37,302 nt of DNA from an uncultured Methanomicrobiales archaeon (lineage in GTDB: Archaea > Halobacteriota > Methanomicrobia > Methanomicrobiales > Methanospirillaceae), in contig CAIKOD010000132.1 in NCBI GenBank assembly GCA_903828975.1, forward strand, positions 1 through 37,302, in the 5' to 3' direction. Under the pieces are notes generated by a model. The model did not search any database. It had not been told where the DNA came from and saw only the letters and a list, made by a program, of their open reading frames with translations. Below are positions 25,800-32,408 of this stretch, piece after piece. The number at the start of each line of letters is the position of its first letter. Positions within the stretch are counted from its first letter, which is position 1. The position numbers were made by a program, and so were the translations under genes.

Positions 25800-26264
25800 A
25801 TGAAGAAACCAAAAATGGCAGTTACGAGCCTGGACAAGTCAATTGAAGAGCTTGCGGCCGGAACTGACCACAGAAAATTAGCGATCTGGGCGGCTGACTG
25901 TGCCGGGCGTGTACTACCATATTTTGAGGAAAGATCTCCAGGAGATAATCGTCCCCGGGAAGCTATCGATGCGTTACGTGCGTGGGTACTAACGGGCGTG
26001 TTTAAGATGGCTGATATACGCAGGGCAGCACTTGCAGCTCATGCGGCTGCACGTGAAGTCGAAGAAGATAATGCAGCCCGTTCTGCCGCACGTGCTGCAG
26101 GCCAGGCGGTGGCAGCTGCACATGTTCCCCGTCATGCGATCGCCGCGGCTCTCTATGCAGCCACCGCTGTTCGTGACGCCACAAATGTATCCGATGCCGG
26201 AGCTGCCATGGCCAGGGAACGTAACTGGCAATACCAGCATTTGCTTGAATTGGAACTGTGCTGA
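25800..26264 (+). CDS. Immunity-type (Imm5-like) protein, 154 aa
   Basis: The sequence has the layout of the 'putative immunity protein' / Imm5-like family: an N-terminal helix, then LAIWAADCAGRVLPYFEE (about 27-44), a RPREAIDALRAW segment (51-62), and an Ala-rich helical array (AALAAHAAAREV, AARAAGQAVAAAHVPRHA, ALYAATAVRDAT; about 75-130) ending WQYQHLLELEL. The helical, Ala/His-rich middle is characteristic. Such proteins are thought to neutralise polymorphic toxins, but no toxin gene is next to it. An ATG five codons later is a possible alternative start. TATA-like AATTATAAAG (25750-25759) lies upstream. Base use is close to that of the core genome. Confidence 0.75.
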   Translation: MKKPKMAVTSLDKSIEELAAGTDHRKLAIWAADCAGRVLPYFEERSPGDNRPREAIDALRAWVLTGVFKMADIRRAALAAHAAAREVEEDNAARSAARAAGQAVAAAHVPRHAIAAALYAATAVRDATNVSDAGAAMARERNWQYQHLLELELC

Positions 26265-26434
26265 CTTCCGGGGTCCGGTCTTCCTCCAAAAAACCTGGGT
26301 CCCGGAAGAGCGATCCCTGGACCATGCCATTTGATTCTATCAGGCAACGCAATCGCCCCTGCGACCAACCCTCCCACCTTCAGATTAGGATATGTCTTTA
26401 CCGGTGAATTGACCTTGGGCGGATAGGAGCAACC

Positions 26435-26524
26435 ATGAGATGGTTCCCTGTTCCTTCCTGCAACGAAGAACTGCAAACCATTAAAAGCCTTGATTGGAGT
26501 AGTTATCTAAAGAGGAGAATCTGA
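26435..26524 (+). CDS. Possible 29-residue small ORF upstream of the flavoprotein gene
   Basis: ATG 26435 follows AGGAG (26425-26429) with five bases of spacing, and the frame stops two bases before the ATG of the next gene, which would allow translational coupling. The peptide (MRWFPVPSCNEELQTIK..., ending SYLKRRI) is not recognised. Only the signals support it. The rest of 26265-26526 holds no gene. Confidence 0.2.
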   Translation: MRWFPVPSCNEELQTIKSLDWSSYLKRRI

Positions 26525-26526
26525 AA

Positions 26527-26925
26527 ATGGTTAAATTGACCGATGAGATCAAGGAATCGCTGACAGGGACCAAGATCGTGTTCCTGGCAACAGCTTCGAA
26601 AGAGGGTACCCCCAATGTCGTCCCGATTGGAGCGTTTAAGCTTCTGGATGACGAAACGCTTCTTATTTCGGACCAGTTTTTCAACAAGACGCTGAAGAAC
26701 ATGAAAGAAAACCCAAAGATTGCCATATCCTACTGGGGTGAGAAAGGCGGCTTCCAGATCAAGGGCTCGATAACACTCCATACCAATGACGAGGTCTTTA
26801 AACAGGACGTGGCGTGGATGAAAGAGCTCAGGCCCAACCTGGTACCCAAGTCCGCGGTGATCATGAAGATCACTGAGGTCTTTATCGTCAAGGCCGGCCC
26901 CGACGCAGGGAAGAAGATATTGTAA
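26527..26925 (+). CDS. PNPOx-like FMN-binding split-barrel protein, 132 aa
   Basis: ATG 26527 follows AGAGGAG. The sequence fits the pyridoxamine 5'-phosphate oxidase-like split barrel: an N-terminal helix, then KIVFLATASKEGTPNVVPIG (residues 16-35), LLISDQFFNKTLKNMKENPK (45-64) and AISYW, followed by GFQIKGSITLH (75-85). Archaeal members are usually small FMN- or F420-binding oxidoreductases of unknown substrate; the KTLKNMKENPK block is a typical cofactor-phosphate region. It is likely a cytoplasmic homodimer. It stands alone between accessory genes. The exact cofactor (FMN or F420) cannot be decided from the sequence alone. Confidence 0.88.
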   Translation: MVKLTDEIKESLTGTKIVFLATASKEGTPNVVPIGAFKLLDDETLLISDQFFNKTLKNMKENPKIAISYWGEKGGFQIKGSITLHTNDEVFKQDVAWMKELRPNLVPKSAVIMKITEVFIVKAGPDAGKKIL

Positions 26926-26971
26926 CATCCTGGGTTAATCCCGGAGACCCAAAGATTCAACAAACCTTTTA

Positions 26972-27020
26972 TTACGTAATCGTGATTCTTTTTTTTAAAT
27001 ATGCTGGGGTTCAACAGAGC
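26972..27020 (+). repeat. Dispersed repeat R, copy 2
   Basis: TTACGTAATCGTGATTC, an eight-T tract, AAATATGC, then TGGGGTTCAACAGAGC. It matches copy 1 at 25632-25675 block by block and lies just after the flavoprotein gene. Both copies are on the plus strand. Confidence 0.45.
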
Positions 27021-27134
27021 CGAATTTATAGCATTTTAAGATCTCTTATACGGCAGTGATTGATGAGATTGCCGAACTTGATCAATTAGAATAAGACTGC
27101 CAGTCTGCCAAAGAGAGAATAAAAAAAGAAAGAT

Positions 27135-27377
27135 TCAGCACGGAGCTGCCATTCCCGGCATATATTTCCTGATATCAACCTGCGAACCATTCTTTGCCAT
27201 CCGCTCTGCCAATTGAAGTAACTCTCTTACTACGATTGAATCGACGTAATCTTCTCCGCAGTTTGTGCAGATCTGGGCCGGAACTTCCTTAACAACAAGG
27301 GTGAAATCATCCCGGTTGAGGGTGACAGTAGTAGTTCCCTGTTCCGTCTCGCCAGTTTTACAGATAGTGCACTTCAT
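27135..27377 (-). CDS. YgiT-type zinc-finger antitoxin, 80 aa
   Basis: The start at ATG 27377 is chosen over the upstream ATG at 27407 because GGAGG (27383-27387) lies just before it and because the protein then begins MKCTICKTGE, the usual family start. Two CxxC pairs (CTIC near residue 3, CTNC near 37) bind zinc, with the TTVTLNRDDFTLVVKEVPAQICTNCGE segment between, as in MqsA/YgiT N-terminal domains. The C-terminal helix (VVRELLQLAERMA) ends in a VDIRKY motif. It lacks the HTH half of full MqsA. Its ATG overlaps the TGA that the neighbouring DUF4258 toxin would have if not frameshifted (ATGA), so the pair was one toxin-first operon. Confidence 0.88.
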   Translation of the reverse strand: MKCTICKTGETEQGTTTVTLNRDDFTLVVKEVPAQICTNCGEDYVDSIVVRELLQLAERMAKNGSQVDIRKYMPGMAAPC

Positions 27378-27690
27378 TTTTTCCTCCTTACAAAACCCGA
27401 TTCCCATTTGGATACATCAGGTTCGTACGCTGTGATAACAATTACCTCATTATCTACATTATTGTAGCCATAACGACATGGAGCGGTCGGTCATTACCTT
27501 CACCAAGAAGGAGATAACTTGGGTATGGAGTATCGTCCTGATATTCTTCGATTACTTTTCCATGAGTTATGATTTCTGTAACTTCATGCTCCGATATCTT
27601 CCGGTCAAATATCTGCTTCACGGCATGCACCCGGTACAGAATTCCCGCTGACCCAATATTGTTTTGGAAGTCCCGACGTCCAGGTTTCAT
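27374..27690 (-). pseudogene. DUF4258 toxin, broken by a -1 frameshift near its C-terminus
   Basis: ATG 27690 follows GGGATGAT. The first frame encodes a DUF4258 domain (VHAVKQIFDRKISEHEVTEI, THGKVIEEY, YPSYLLLGE, RPLHVVMA) but stops at TAG 27454-27456. Reading on in the next frame from about 27468 gives YNNVDNEVIVITAYEPDVS, then KWESGFVRRKK and TGA at 27374-27376, which is the normal end of the family. One lost base near 27466-27471 explains this. DUF4258 proteins are toxin-like partners of YgiT-type antitoxins. The truncated 78-residue form lacks the last conserved strand and helix, so the toxin is probably inactive, while the antitoxin is intact. A sequencing error would look the same. TATA-like AAATATAGATATT lies upstream (about 27735-27747). 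Confidence 0.8.
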
Positions 27691-27705
27691 GAGATCATCC
27701 CACAA

Positions 27706-28046
27706 TTATTCGTTTTTAATTGTAGCACCTTCAAATATCTATATTTCCCGTAGGTGCACTTGTGGTAAGTCGGGGAGCCGAAGCCATAGTCTAGCGTGCG
27801 CAGGATCTTCTTAAAAAACAGGAGGGTAAATGAAAAGAGCATCGTACCCTGTAAGGTGATGCTGCGGACGGGAGCCCGGAAGCAGGGTACAATGCTATAT
27901 AAAATTCTAAACGATTTGCAAAGAGATAATTTTGCGGAATATTGGAACTTAGCATTGTGAACGTTGCTTTCCGCGCATAAAAAATTATAGTAATTTCATT
28001 CCGAATTTCTCACACAATTTTGAGGAGCTTAAATTCTCTATTAATC
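27706..28046. other. Intergenic stretch with a long imperfect hairpin
   Basis: No protein gene is supported. Besides the toxin promoter it holds the stem-loop at 27839-27895 and a 9-codon frame (ATG 27830, preceded by GGAGGG) that runs into that stem. Otherwise it is AT-rich. Confidence 0.5.
27839..27895. repeat. Long imperfect stem-loop
   Basis: GCAT, one mismatch, GTACCCTG (27839-27851) pairs with CAGGGTAC, one mismatch, ATGC (27883-27895), around a 31-base loop that holds a further GGG/CCC pairing. It could be a terminator, the remnant of a mobile element, or part of an RNA. Confidence 0.45.
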
Positions 28047-28649
28047 TTATTCAGAATATTTTCGTATCAATGCCTGCCCCTTTTCACTGGATAAAATGTG
28101 AAAGACAACACCTTCGAGAACATGGGCCTCTATTTCAATAGAGATTTTATTGTTCTTTTCCGTTCTTTCCAATTTACCCCCATCAGCATTATCTGATTTT
28201 GATTCGCGGGTTAGAAATTTTGAAATATTGAATGATATTGAAGGGATATCGGTTTCAAGTGATTTGATTACTACTTCCCTACTTGAAGGTTTCAATTTCT
28301 TTTTTCCTTCGAGATTCTCTATTTGTGCATAAAATTCCCTATATCCTGCCATACAAACATGACAGTCACAGAATCCGAGATCCTGTTTTCCTTCAGCAAA
28401 AAGAATATTCAACAATAAAAACATGGGAAATGTCATCCGGAACGAACGCATCATCTGAACAATCTCACACCAGGTAATTTTATCCTTGGTGGATCCAGGC
28501 TTCTCTTTACGTTTGTTCTTCGAGGATCTTTTTTTCCTGGGTTGGTAAGGAGTTTCTGTTTTATCCTCTTTCAAATCAACCCCGCAAGACCCACAATAGT
28601 TCGACCTCGGAATGTTCTTGTTTCCGCAGATATCACAAACATCTTCCAT
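28047..28649 (-). CDS. Zinc-ribbon protein of unknown function, 200 aa
   Basis: An N-terminal zinc ribbon is clear: CDIC (C5, C8) and CGSC (C19, C22). It is followed by a strongly basic linker (about residues 37-55, PRKKRSSKNKRKEK). The middle (about 58-100) is hydrophobic and ends in a second Cys group (C94, C96, C99). The C-terminal half is mixed and charged, ending with a helix. I do not recognise a family. A zinc ribbon plus basic linker suggests nucleic-acid or protein binding, but this is inference. The gene is AT-richer than the core genome and lies among other orphan genes, which fits horizontal gain. The start is ATG 28649; no strong ribosome binding site is seen. Confidence 0.7.
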   Translation of the reverse strand: MEDVCDICGNKNIPRSNYCGSCGVDLKEDKTETPYQPRKKRSSKNKRKEKPGSTKDKITWCEIVQMMRSFRMTFPMFLLLNILFAEGKQDLGFCDCHVCMAGYREFYAQIENLEGKKKLKPSSREVVIKSLETDIPSISFNISKFLTRESKSDNADGGKLERTEKNNKISIEIEAHVLEGVVFHILSSEKGQALIRKYSE

Positions 28650-28734
28650 AATGACTCAATGAATGAATTGGGCATTAAATTATCAAAATGTGATGAAAAT
28701 GCCTTGTCTTATTTGAGATAGCACGTCGCACCAT

Positions 28735-28877
28735 TCGCCCCTGCGACCGACCCACCCCCACTCCCCGCCCTACCAAGCCTAAAGGGCGGGGCCACACCAC
28801 CGGTGCCTCCTGTCCGCTCCCTTTCGGCTTCGCGAAAGAATTTCGCCCGGCGAAATTATGGAGCGGAGGGCAGGAGG
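28735..28877. repeat. Hairpin-rich GC-rich non-coding block
   Basis: CCCCGCCC (28763-28770) pairs with GGGCGGGG (28784-28791). Then an outer stem, CCTCCTG and TCCGCTCC (28806-28820) with GGAGCGGA and CAGGAGG (28860-28877, 3-base bulge), encloses two hairpins: CTTTCG/CGAAAG (28821-28838) and AATTTCG/CGAAATT (28839-28857). It sits between AT-rich genes just after the stop of the gene at 28882. It could be a bidirectional terminator or a small palindromic mobile repeat. The left end shares TCGCCCCTGCGACC with 26353-26366. Confidence 0.55.
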
Positions 28878-28881
28878 ACCA

Positions 28882-29484
28882 TTAATCCTCTGTTACTACG
28901 AGATCGGCTAGTCCACTTTCAAGATCCCTCTGTGATACTTCGGGTCTATTAACTTGATCAAGTCGGACCTGCCTGGATACAATTCTCCGGGGTGGCCCGT
29001 CCCGTCTTTGCTGTTTCTTTAACTGGCTATTCCTGATTACATTTGCCCAGTCTGCATAGAGGTATGCCCTGCCTGATGCCCGGAGAAGAGATCGCATAAA
29101 TCTATCGAGATACCGGGAATACACAACCACCGTACCTTCGTTACGAGCAAACGTTTTCAACCGGTTAATGACACTCGGAATCAATTTCGTATCAGCTTCA
29201 TAGAGCGAAGGATCGTGCTCGATAATGAGGTAGGTTGCGTCACATTCGTTGATGATCGTGGCAATCTGATCAGATGTGAATCCTCTCCGGACAGAAAACT
29301 CAAACGTGGTTCTATGAAGGTTCGGGAGCACTCCCGAATAATTGCTGCAAACATAGAGGAAGGGATAACGTCGCATTGTGCCGCTACTACTGTTTAGACC
29401 CTCTTCGAGGATACGGGAGGGACCAATGATTACGGTTATTGTCCGTTCGGGTATGCAGATATCACCTGGCCATTCGAGGTCCAT
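28882..29484 (-). CDS. Unrecognised protein, possibly a degenerate RecA-like fold, 200 aa
   Basis: Not assigned to a named family. The first ~145 residues alternate hydrophobic strands and helices: TITVIIGPSRILEEG (15-29), RRYPFLYVCSNYS (38-50), GFTSDQIATIINECDA (68-83), YLIIEHDPSLYE (85-96), SVINRLKTFARNEGTVVVYSRYLDRFMRSL (strand and helix, 104-133), GRAYLYADW (138-146). The pattern strand-IIEHD followed by a helix and VVVYS resembles the late strands of RecA/KaiC-like ATPases, but there is no Walker A motif, so ATP binding is unlikely. The tail (150-200) is basic, then acidic. It is divergent from the META lipoprotein gene, sharing a TATA region. Start ATG 29484 has no strong ribosome binding site and may differ. 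Confidence 0.6.
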   Translation of the reverse strand: MDLEWPGDICIPERTITVIIGPSRILEEGLNSSSGTMRRYPFLYVCSNYSGVLPNLHRTTFEFSVRRGFTSDQIATIINECDATYLIIEHDPSLYEADTKLIPSVINRLKTFARNEGTVVVYSRYLDRFMRSLLRASGRAYLYADWANVIRNSQLKKQQRRDGPPRRIVSRQVRLDQVNRPEVSQRDLESGLADLVVTED

Positions 29485-29562
29485 GATAGGTGCTATGGGT
29501 TACCGGTCCAGGTTGATAAGGTCAGGGGGCGTGCGGGATGAAAGTGTGCAGATATCGATAAG

Positions 29563-29574
29563 CTATAATTTATC
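29563..29574 (+). promoter_or_regulatory. TATA box for the single-META lipoprotein gene
   Basis: CTATAATTTATC lies about 31 bases before ATG 29600, so the predicted leader is short. The same AT-rich run read backwards (AAATTATAG) could serve the divergent gene, whose ATG is about 80 bases away. Confidence 0.45.
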
Positions 29575-29599
29575 ATTTGAAGGATCAGTGACAATTAAT

Positions 29600-30175
29600 A
29601 TGAAACAATACTTCGTCTTTTTTTTGATTGTGGGCGTTCTCATTGTAATTAGCGGGTGTATAGATACGGCGACTCCAAAAATCAATACAATCGTTCCAGT
29701 TACAGGTTCACCGACAAATTACAGCGCAAATTCAGAGAAGACCGTTGCGTATGATACCAATTTGCTTGGAACGTGGTATCTGGATGACATTGAATTGAAC
29801 AGGCCATCGAACGGCGGGGGGAATGCCCCTGGTTTTTTATGGAACACGCACTACACCTTGACATTTGACAACCAAGGAACTATTTCTGGTTTTTCAGGAT
29901 GTAATAATTTTACCGGACACTACACCCTAACCGGAGAAAATATGACGTTTGGCAGAAAAGGAATTGTGATTGGCCCTCTTTCTTCAACCCAGAAGGATTG
30001 TTCTGATATTTCAGGTGATGAAACGGTTTATCTAAATGTACTGCAAAACGCATCACTTTACGAAACATTTGATCTTTCTCCATATCCGGGTCATGATATG
30101 CCGACCTTAAATCTCATAAACAAAAATAATTTCATATATTATGGGAGAACTACTGAAAATTGGACTTCTGGTTAA
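29600..30175 (+). CDS. Lipoprotein with one META domain, 191 aa
   Basis: The start is set at ATG 29600, not at the longer frame beginning at 29378, because only this gives a signal peptide (MKQYFVFFLIVGVLIVISGC) with lipobox ISGC and Cys20. After a Thr/Pro linker a META (HslJ-like) domain begins at LLGTWYLDDIEL (about 55) and includes YTLTFDNQGTISGFSGCNNF and a later STQKDC segment. This is the same GCN...C pairing as in the three-META protein at 11698-12969, with D in place of MA. Several N-x-T/S sequons (NFT, NMT, NAS) suit a glycosylated surface protein. The gene sits in AT-rich accessory DNA and its base use is lower in GC than its larger relative. Confidence 0.85.
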   Translation: MKQYFVFFLIVGVLIVISGCIDTATPKINTIVPVTGSPTNYSANSEKTVAYDTNLLGTWYLDDIELNRPSNGGGNAPGFLWNTHYTLTFDNQGTISGFSGCNNFTGHYTLTGENMTFGRKGIVIGPLSSTQKDCSDISGDETVYLNVLQNASLYETFDLSPYPGHDMPTLNLINKNNFIYYGRTTENWTSG

Positions 30176-31012
30176 TTCGGTACCTTAATTTTTGGCACAA
30201 ATTTTTCGATTTCATGAGAAAATAGATTAAAAGTAATCTCCTCCGCTATTCATCTGTCACAGGATTTTAACGGGGGTGACGGGCATCATGTTCGCTCCGT
30301 CGTTTCCTCACTCCCCTTCGTTTCGTTCCGGGCCTCCTCCGCTCACTTCATGCCCTGGTTTTTCCGACGGTCCCAGGGTGATACTTACGGCCAAGACTTC
30401 GTCGCGGTGCTCCTCGTCATCGCCTGATCCTTCCCGCTCCGGGACTCATGGCTGATGCCATAGGTCCCTTCGCTGAGTACCGTACAAGTGCAGACGCTCT
30501 GTGACTCGTTCACGCGACGCATGTGGGGCTCGGACGATCCGCCTGATAGCGTCTCGTTACCTTCGCACCCCATAGCGGCGTTCACTCGGGCCGCTTGGCC
30601 CTTAATAATCAAGAATAATTACCGGTCGCTTTCCGTTCCACTTGCGACCTGGCCACTCATGAGGGGTGCAGACCCGGCTGAGGCCGTGTCACCTGCGAGC
30701 ACCCCGCCGCCCCTTTGATTTGGGATAGGCCTTCCTCGATGAACAGACCCTGGGCGGGAAAGCACCCTGGTTACGACCGGTCGCTGCCGGTCGTCGGAGG
30801 TGCTGGGTGGGCGTGGCAAGCTGGGAAAATTCCGGTACACAATAAGAGCAGGCCGGTTACGGGACGCCTGGCGGACCGTCGTGCCTGCTGGGGCCCCAAT
30901 TTTACCAGGAAGCGTTATCAAAACAGAAATAAAGTCAGCGGGTTACATATTAACCGACCGGGCCGGCCGGCTGCGACAATATGCGACACGTTCAAAGCCG
31001 GAGATCTCCCGG
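30176..31012. other. Long non-coding stretch containing inverted-repeat copy A
   Basis: After the lipoprotein stop there is ~100 bases of AT-rich DNA, then repeat copy A (30281-30700), then ~300 bases of GC-rich DNA with short palindromes (for example ACGACCGG/CCGGTCGT, 30773-30794, and GGAGATCTCC, 31000-31009, just after the HTH stop). No protein gene is supported. Confidence 0.55.
30281..30700 (+). repeat. ~420 bp inverted repeat, copy A
   Basis: The reverse complement of this segment matches 34043-34456 along nearly its whole length, by eye about 80-85 percent. The core is almost identical: 31 bases (30469-30499), one mismatch, then 37 bases (30501-30537). A conserved hairpin AGCGGC/GCCGCT lies in both. 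The opposing 75-codon frame (30385-30612) resembles the frames in copy B, but substitutions do not favour third positions and copy B has a frameshift, so coding is doubtful. Confidence 0.75.
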
Positions 31013-31201
31013 TCACCTTGTCGAACTCTCTTTTACGAACTGGTCAAATTGTTCCTGGCTTATTCTCCATTCGGCACCTACACGCAATGCCCCGAGTTTA
31101 CGTTTCGAAATGAGGCCCCTCACGGTCTGATCATGCACCTTAAGCATCGCAGCTATTTCCGAGACCGTATAAAATTGAGGGATAGTGGGAGCCTTGGCCA
31201 T
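31013..31201 (-). CDS. Excisionase-like helix-turn-helix protein, 62 aa
   Basis: The whole protein is one MerR/excisionase-type winged HTH: FYTVSEIAAMLKVHDQTVRG (residues 10-29), then LISKRKLGALRVGAEWRISQ (30-49) and a short C-terminal helix. This is the HTH_17 pattern used by phage and plasmid excisionases and by small regulators. It is the last gene of a seven-gene operon, nine bases after the DUF6573 stop. GGAGG lies 14 bases before ATG 31201, rather far, so expression may be low or coupled. A candidate operator (33129-33141) lies at the operon promoter; autoregulation is possible but not shown. No integrase is in the window. Confidence 0.88.
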   Translation of the reverse strand: MAKAPTIPQFYTVSEIAAMLKVHDQTVRGLISKRKLGALRVGAEWRISQEQFDQFVKESSTR

Positions 31202-31210
31202 GGATAGTAC

Positions 31211-31651
31211 TTAGTCCTCCCCGGGGAGCATAATAGTAATCACCGGCTCGCCCTCATCACCTGGTCCACAGACCGCTTTGAGTTCTACGGTTTCACCACC
31301 CCTGACATATACAATTCCGGTCGCCCTGGCTTTTTCCTGCAGGAGTTCAAAGGCCACCCGGAATATGATAACGCTGCTTCCGCGGGATTTCGTCGCAGCC
31401 ATCCGGAACATCCAGAGCAGGTCCCACAGGCGTCCGGTCACGTCCTGGTCGGGCATCCTATCGAGATAGTGGGGTTCGATATAGCGCTCCCAGGCCGCCC
31501 GGGTCATTGCGACCGGGACCGAGATCCCCGCCTGCCGGGTGAGGTCCTCGGGTGCTGCGACCAGTTCTCCGTCCTGCAAACCGTCGGCCCGGGTGTACCG
31601 GCTGATGATATCCTCCTCGGTCCAGAATGGATGTGGGGTTGAGGTGGTCAT
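31211..31651 (-). CDS. DUF6573 family protein, 146 aa
   Basis: ATG 31651 is preferred to the ATG 81 bases upstream: it overlaps the TGA of the previous gene (ATGA), and family members begin near this point. Features: IISRYTRADGLQDGELV (about 18-34), QAGISVPVAMTRAAWERYI (about 41-59), GRLWDLLWMFRMAA (about 72-85) and the very conserved end LKAVCGPGDEGEPVITIMLP (about 124-143). DUF6573 proteins are of unknown function and are common on phages, plasmids and integrative elements, so the gene is a marker of mobile DNA. It is probably cytoplasmic. It precedes the HTH gene and follows five small unknown genes in the same operon. Confidence 0.88.
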   Translation of the reverse strand: MTTSTPHPFWTEEDIISRYTRADGLQDGELVAAPEDLTRQAGISVPVAMTRAAWERYIEPHYLDRMPDQDVTGRLWDLLWMFRMAATKSRGSSVIIFRVAFELLQEKARATGIVYVRGGETVELKAVCGPGDEGEPVITIMLPGED

Positions 31652-31854
31652 ACCCGGCCACCCCGGAGACGTGGTTTTCCATTCGTGAAGCCAGGCCGGA
31701 TGACAATCTGGTTGGATGCCACTTTCGACCACATCCAGCCCATATTATGATTATGTGCATATACTGCGGCGAAATCCACCGCAGCACTATGATCGATACA
31801 CTCGGCGATGAGCTGGGGCCCTATTCCTCTATTAACAAAAATTTTGTATTCCAT
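31648..31854 (-). CDS. Small unknown protein, 68 aa
   Basis: Two adjacent ATG codons exist (31857 and 31854); the second is chosen because GAGGTG (31860-31865) is then five bases away. The frame overlaps the next gene by four bases (ATGA). The product starts MEYKIFVNRGIGPQLIAECI, has a short Ala/His segment (DHSAAVDFAAVYAHNHNMGW) and ends basic (GKPRLRGGRV). No family is recognised. The tight coupling on both sides supports a real gene. The 352-codon frame covering it (to 32706) is not real: it crosses four other well-signalled genes. Confidence 0.65.
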   Translation of the reverse strand: MEYKIFVNRGIGPQLIAECIDHSAAVDFAAVYAHNHNMGWMWSKVASNQIVIRPGFTNGKPRLRGGRV

Positions 31855-31856
31855 CA

Positions 31857-32189
31857 TTACACCTCGGCATGATGGCCGCAGGCCGGACAATTGTATCCTG
31901 CGAAGTAGTTCACGGACCCGGCCCGCTCTGGCACTCCCTGGTCTTCTGTCCCGGTTATATGGTCCTCGATTGGGACGACCGCACCGCAGTTCTCGCACAC
32001 TTCTGCGCCTGCAGGGAAATCGCACCCATCGATCGCATACCTGGCATCGCCGTTGTATCGCTCGCAATGGTGACAGGGAAGTTTTCCACTTTCGCGTATG
32101 CAGGTGTATTGTGAACAATCTGAACACCGGGAAGAAAGGATTGGATGATGCATGGGTCGGAATGGCCGCCATGCTGGATGTGAACCCAT
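31857..32189 (-). CDS. Cys-rich zinc-ribbon-like protein, 110 aa
   Basis: Ten cysteines: C22/C25, C30, C39/C42, C56, C65/C68 and C101/C104, i.e. four CxxC pairs, which suggests two zinc sites. ATG 32189 follows GGGAGGTG at good spacing and directly follows the TGA of the previous gene, so the start is firm. The spacing of pairs (CSDC, CHHC, CENCG, CPACGHH) is of rubredoxin/zinc-ribbon type. No family is recognised. Zinc ribbons of this sort often bind nucleic acids or partner proteins; the role here is unknown. It overlaps the next start (TAATG). A second Met (residue 13) is a less likely start. Confidence 0.75.
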   Translation of the reverse strand: MGSHPAWRPFRPMHHPILSSRCSDCSQYTCIRESGKLPCHHCERYNGDARYAIDGCDFPAGAEVCENCGAVVPIEDHITGTEDQGVPERAGSVNYFAGYNCPACGHHAEV

Positions 32190-32408
32190 TCACGCCACCT
32201 CCCGAAGAATTAATGCACCGAAATCGAGCGGACCGGATGCGGTCATAACGGAGTAGATGTTTCCTGTAATTACTATCCGGTCTGTTCCTTCGCGCCACCC
32301 TTCGACCATATCGGAAGCGTGATTCCTCGCCTCTTCTTCGGTCGAAAAAGTGTTGGGGTTTTCTATTTTCCCCGTGACCAGGTCGATCTCGTAGACAACG
32401 AACGGCAT
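32190..32408 (-). CDS. Small unknown protein, 72 aa
   Basis: The start is set at ATG 32408, not the ATG at 32531, because GGAGGT lies seven bases before it and the TAA of the upstream gene overlaps it (TAATG). The product starts MPFVVYEIDLVTGKIENPNT, followed by an acidic helix (FSTEEEARNHASDMVEGWREG) and a strand pair (DRIVITGNIYSVMTA). This is an alpha/beta mini-domain with no Cys. No family is recognised. It is certain only as part of the operon. Confidence 0.7.
   Translation of the reverse strand: MPFVVYEIDLVTGKIENPNTFSTEEEARNHASDMVEGWREGTDRIVITGNIYSVMTASGPLDFGALILREVA

Noticed and set aside
30385-30612. 75-codon frame in repeat copy A, similar to frames in copy B (34149-34367, 34288-34515)
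   Set aside because: The matching protein segments are broken by a frameshift in copy B, and differences do not concentrate at third positions, so shared ancestry of a non-coding or decayed repeat explains it better.
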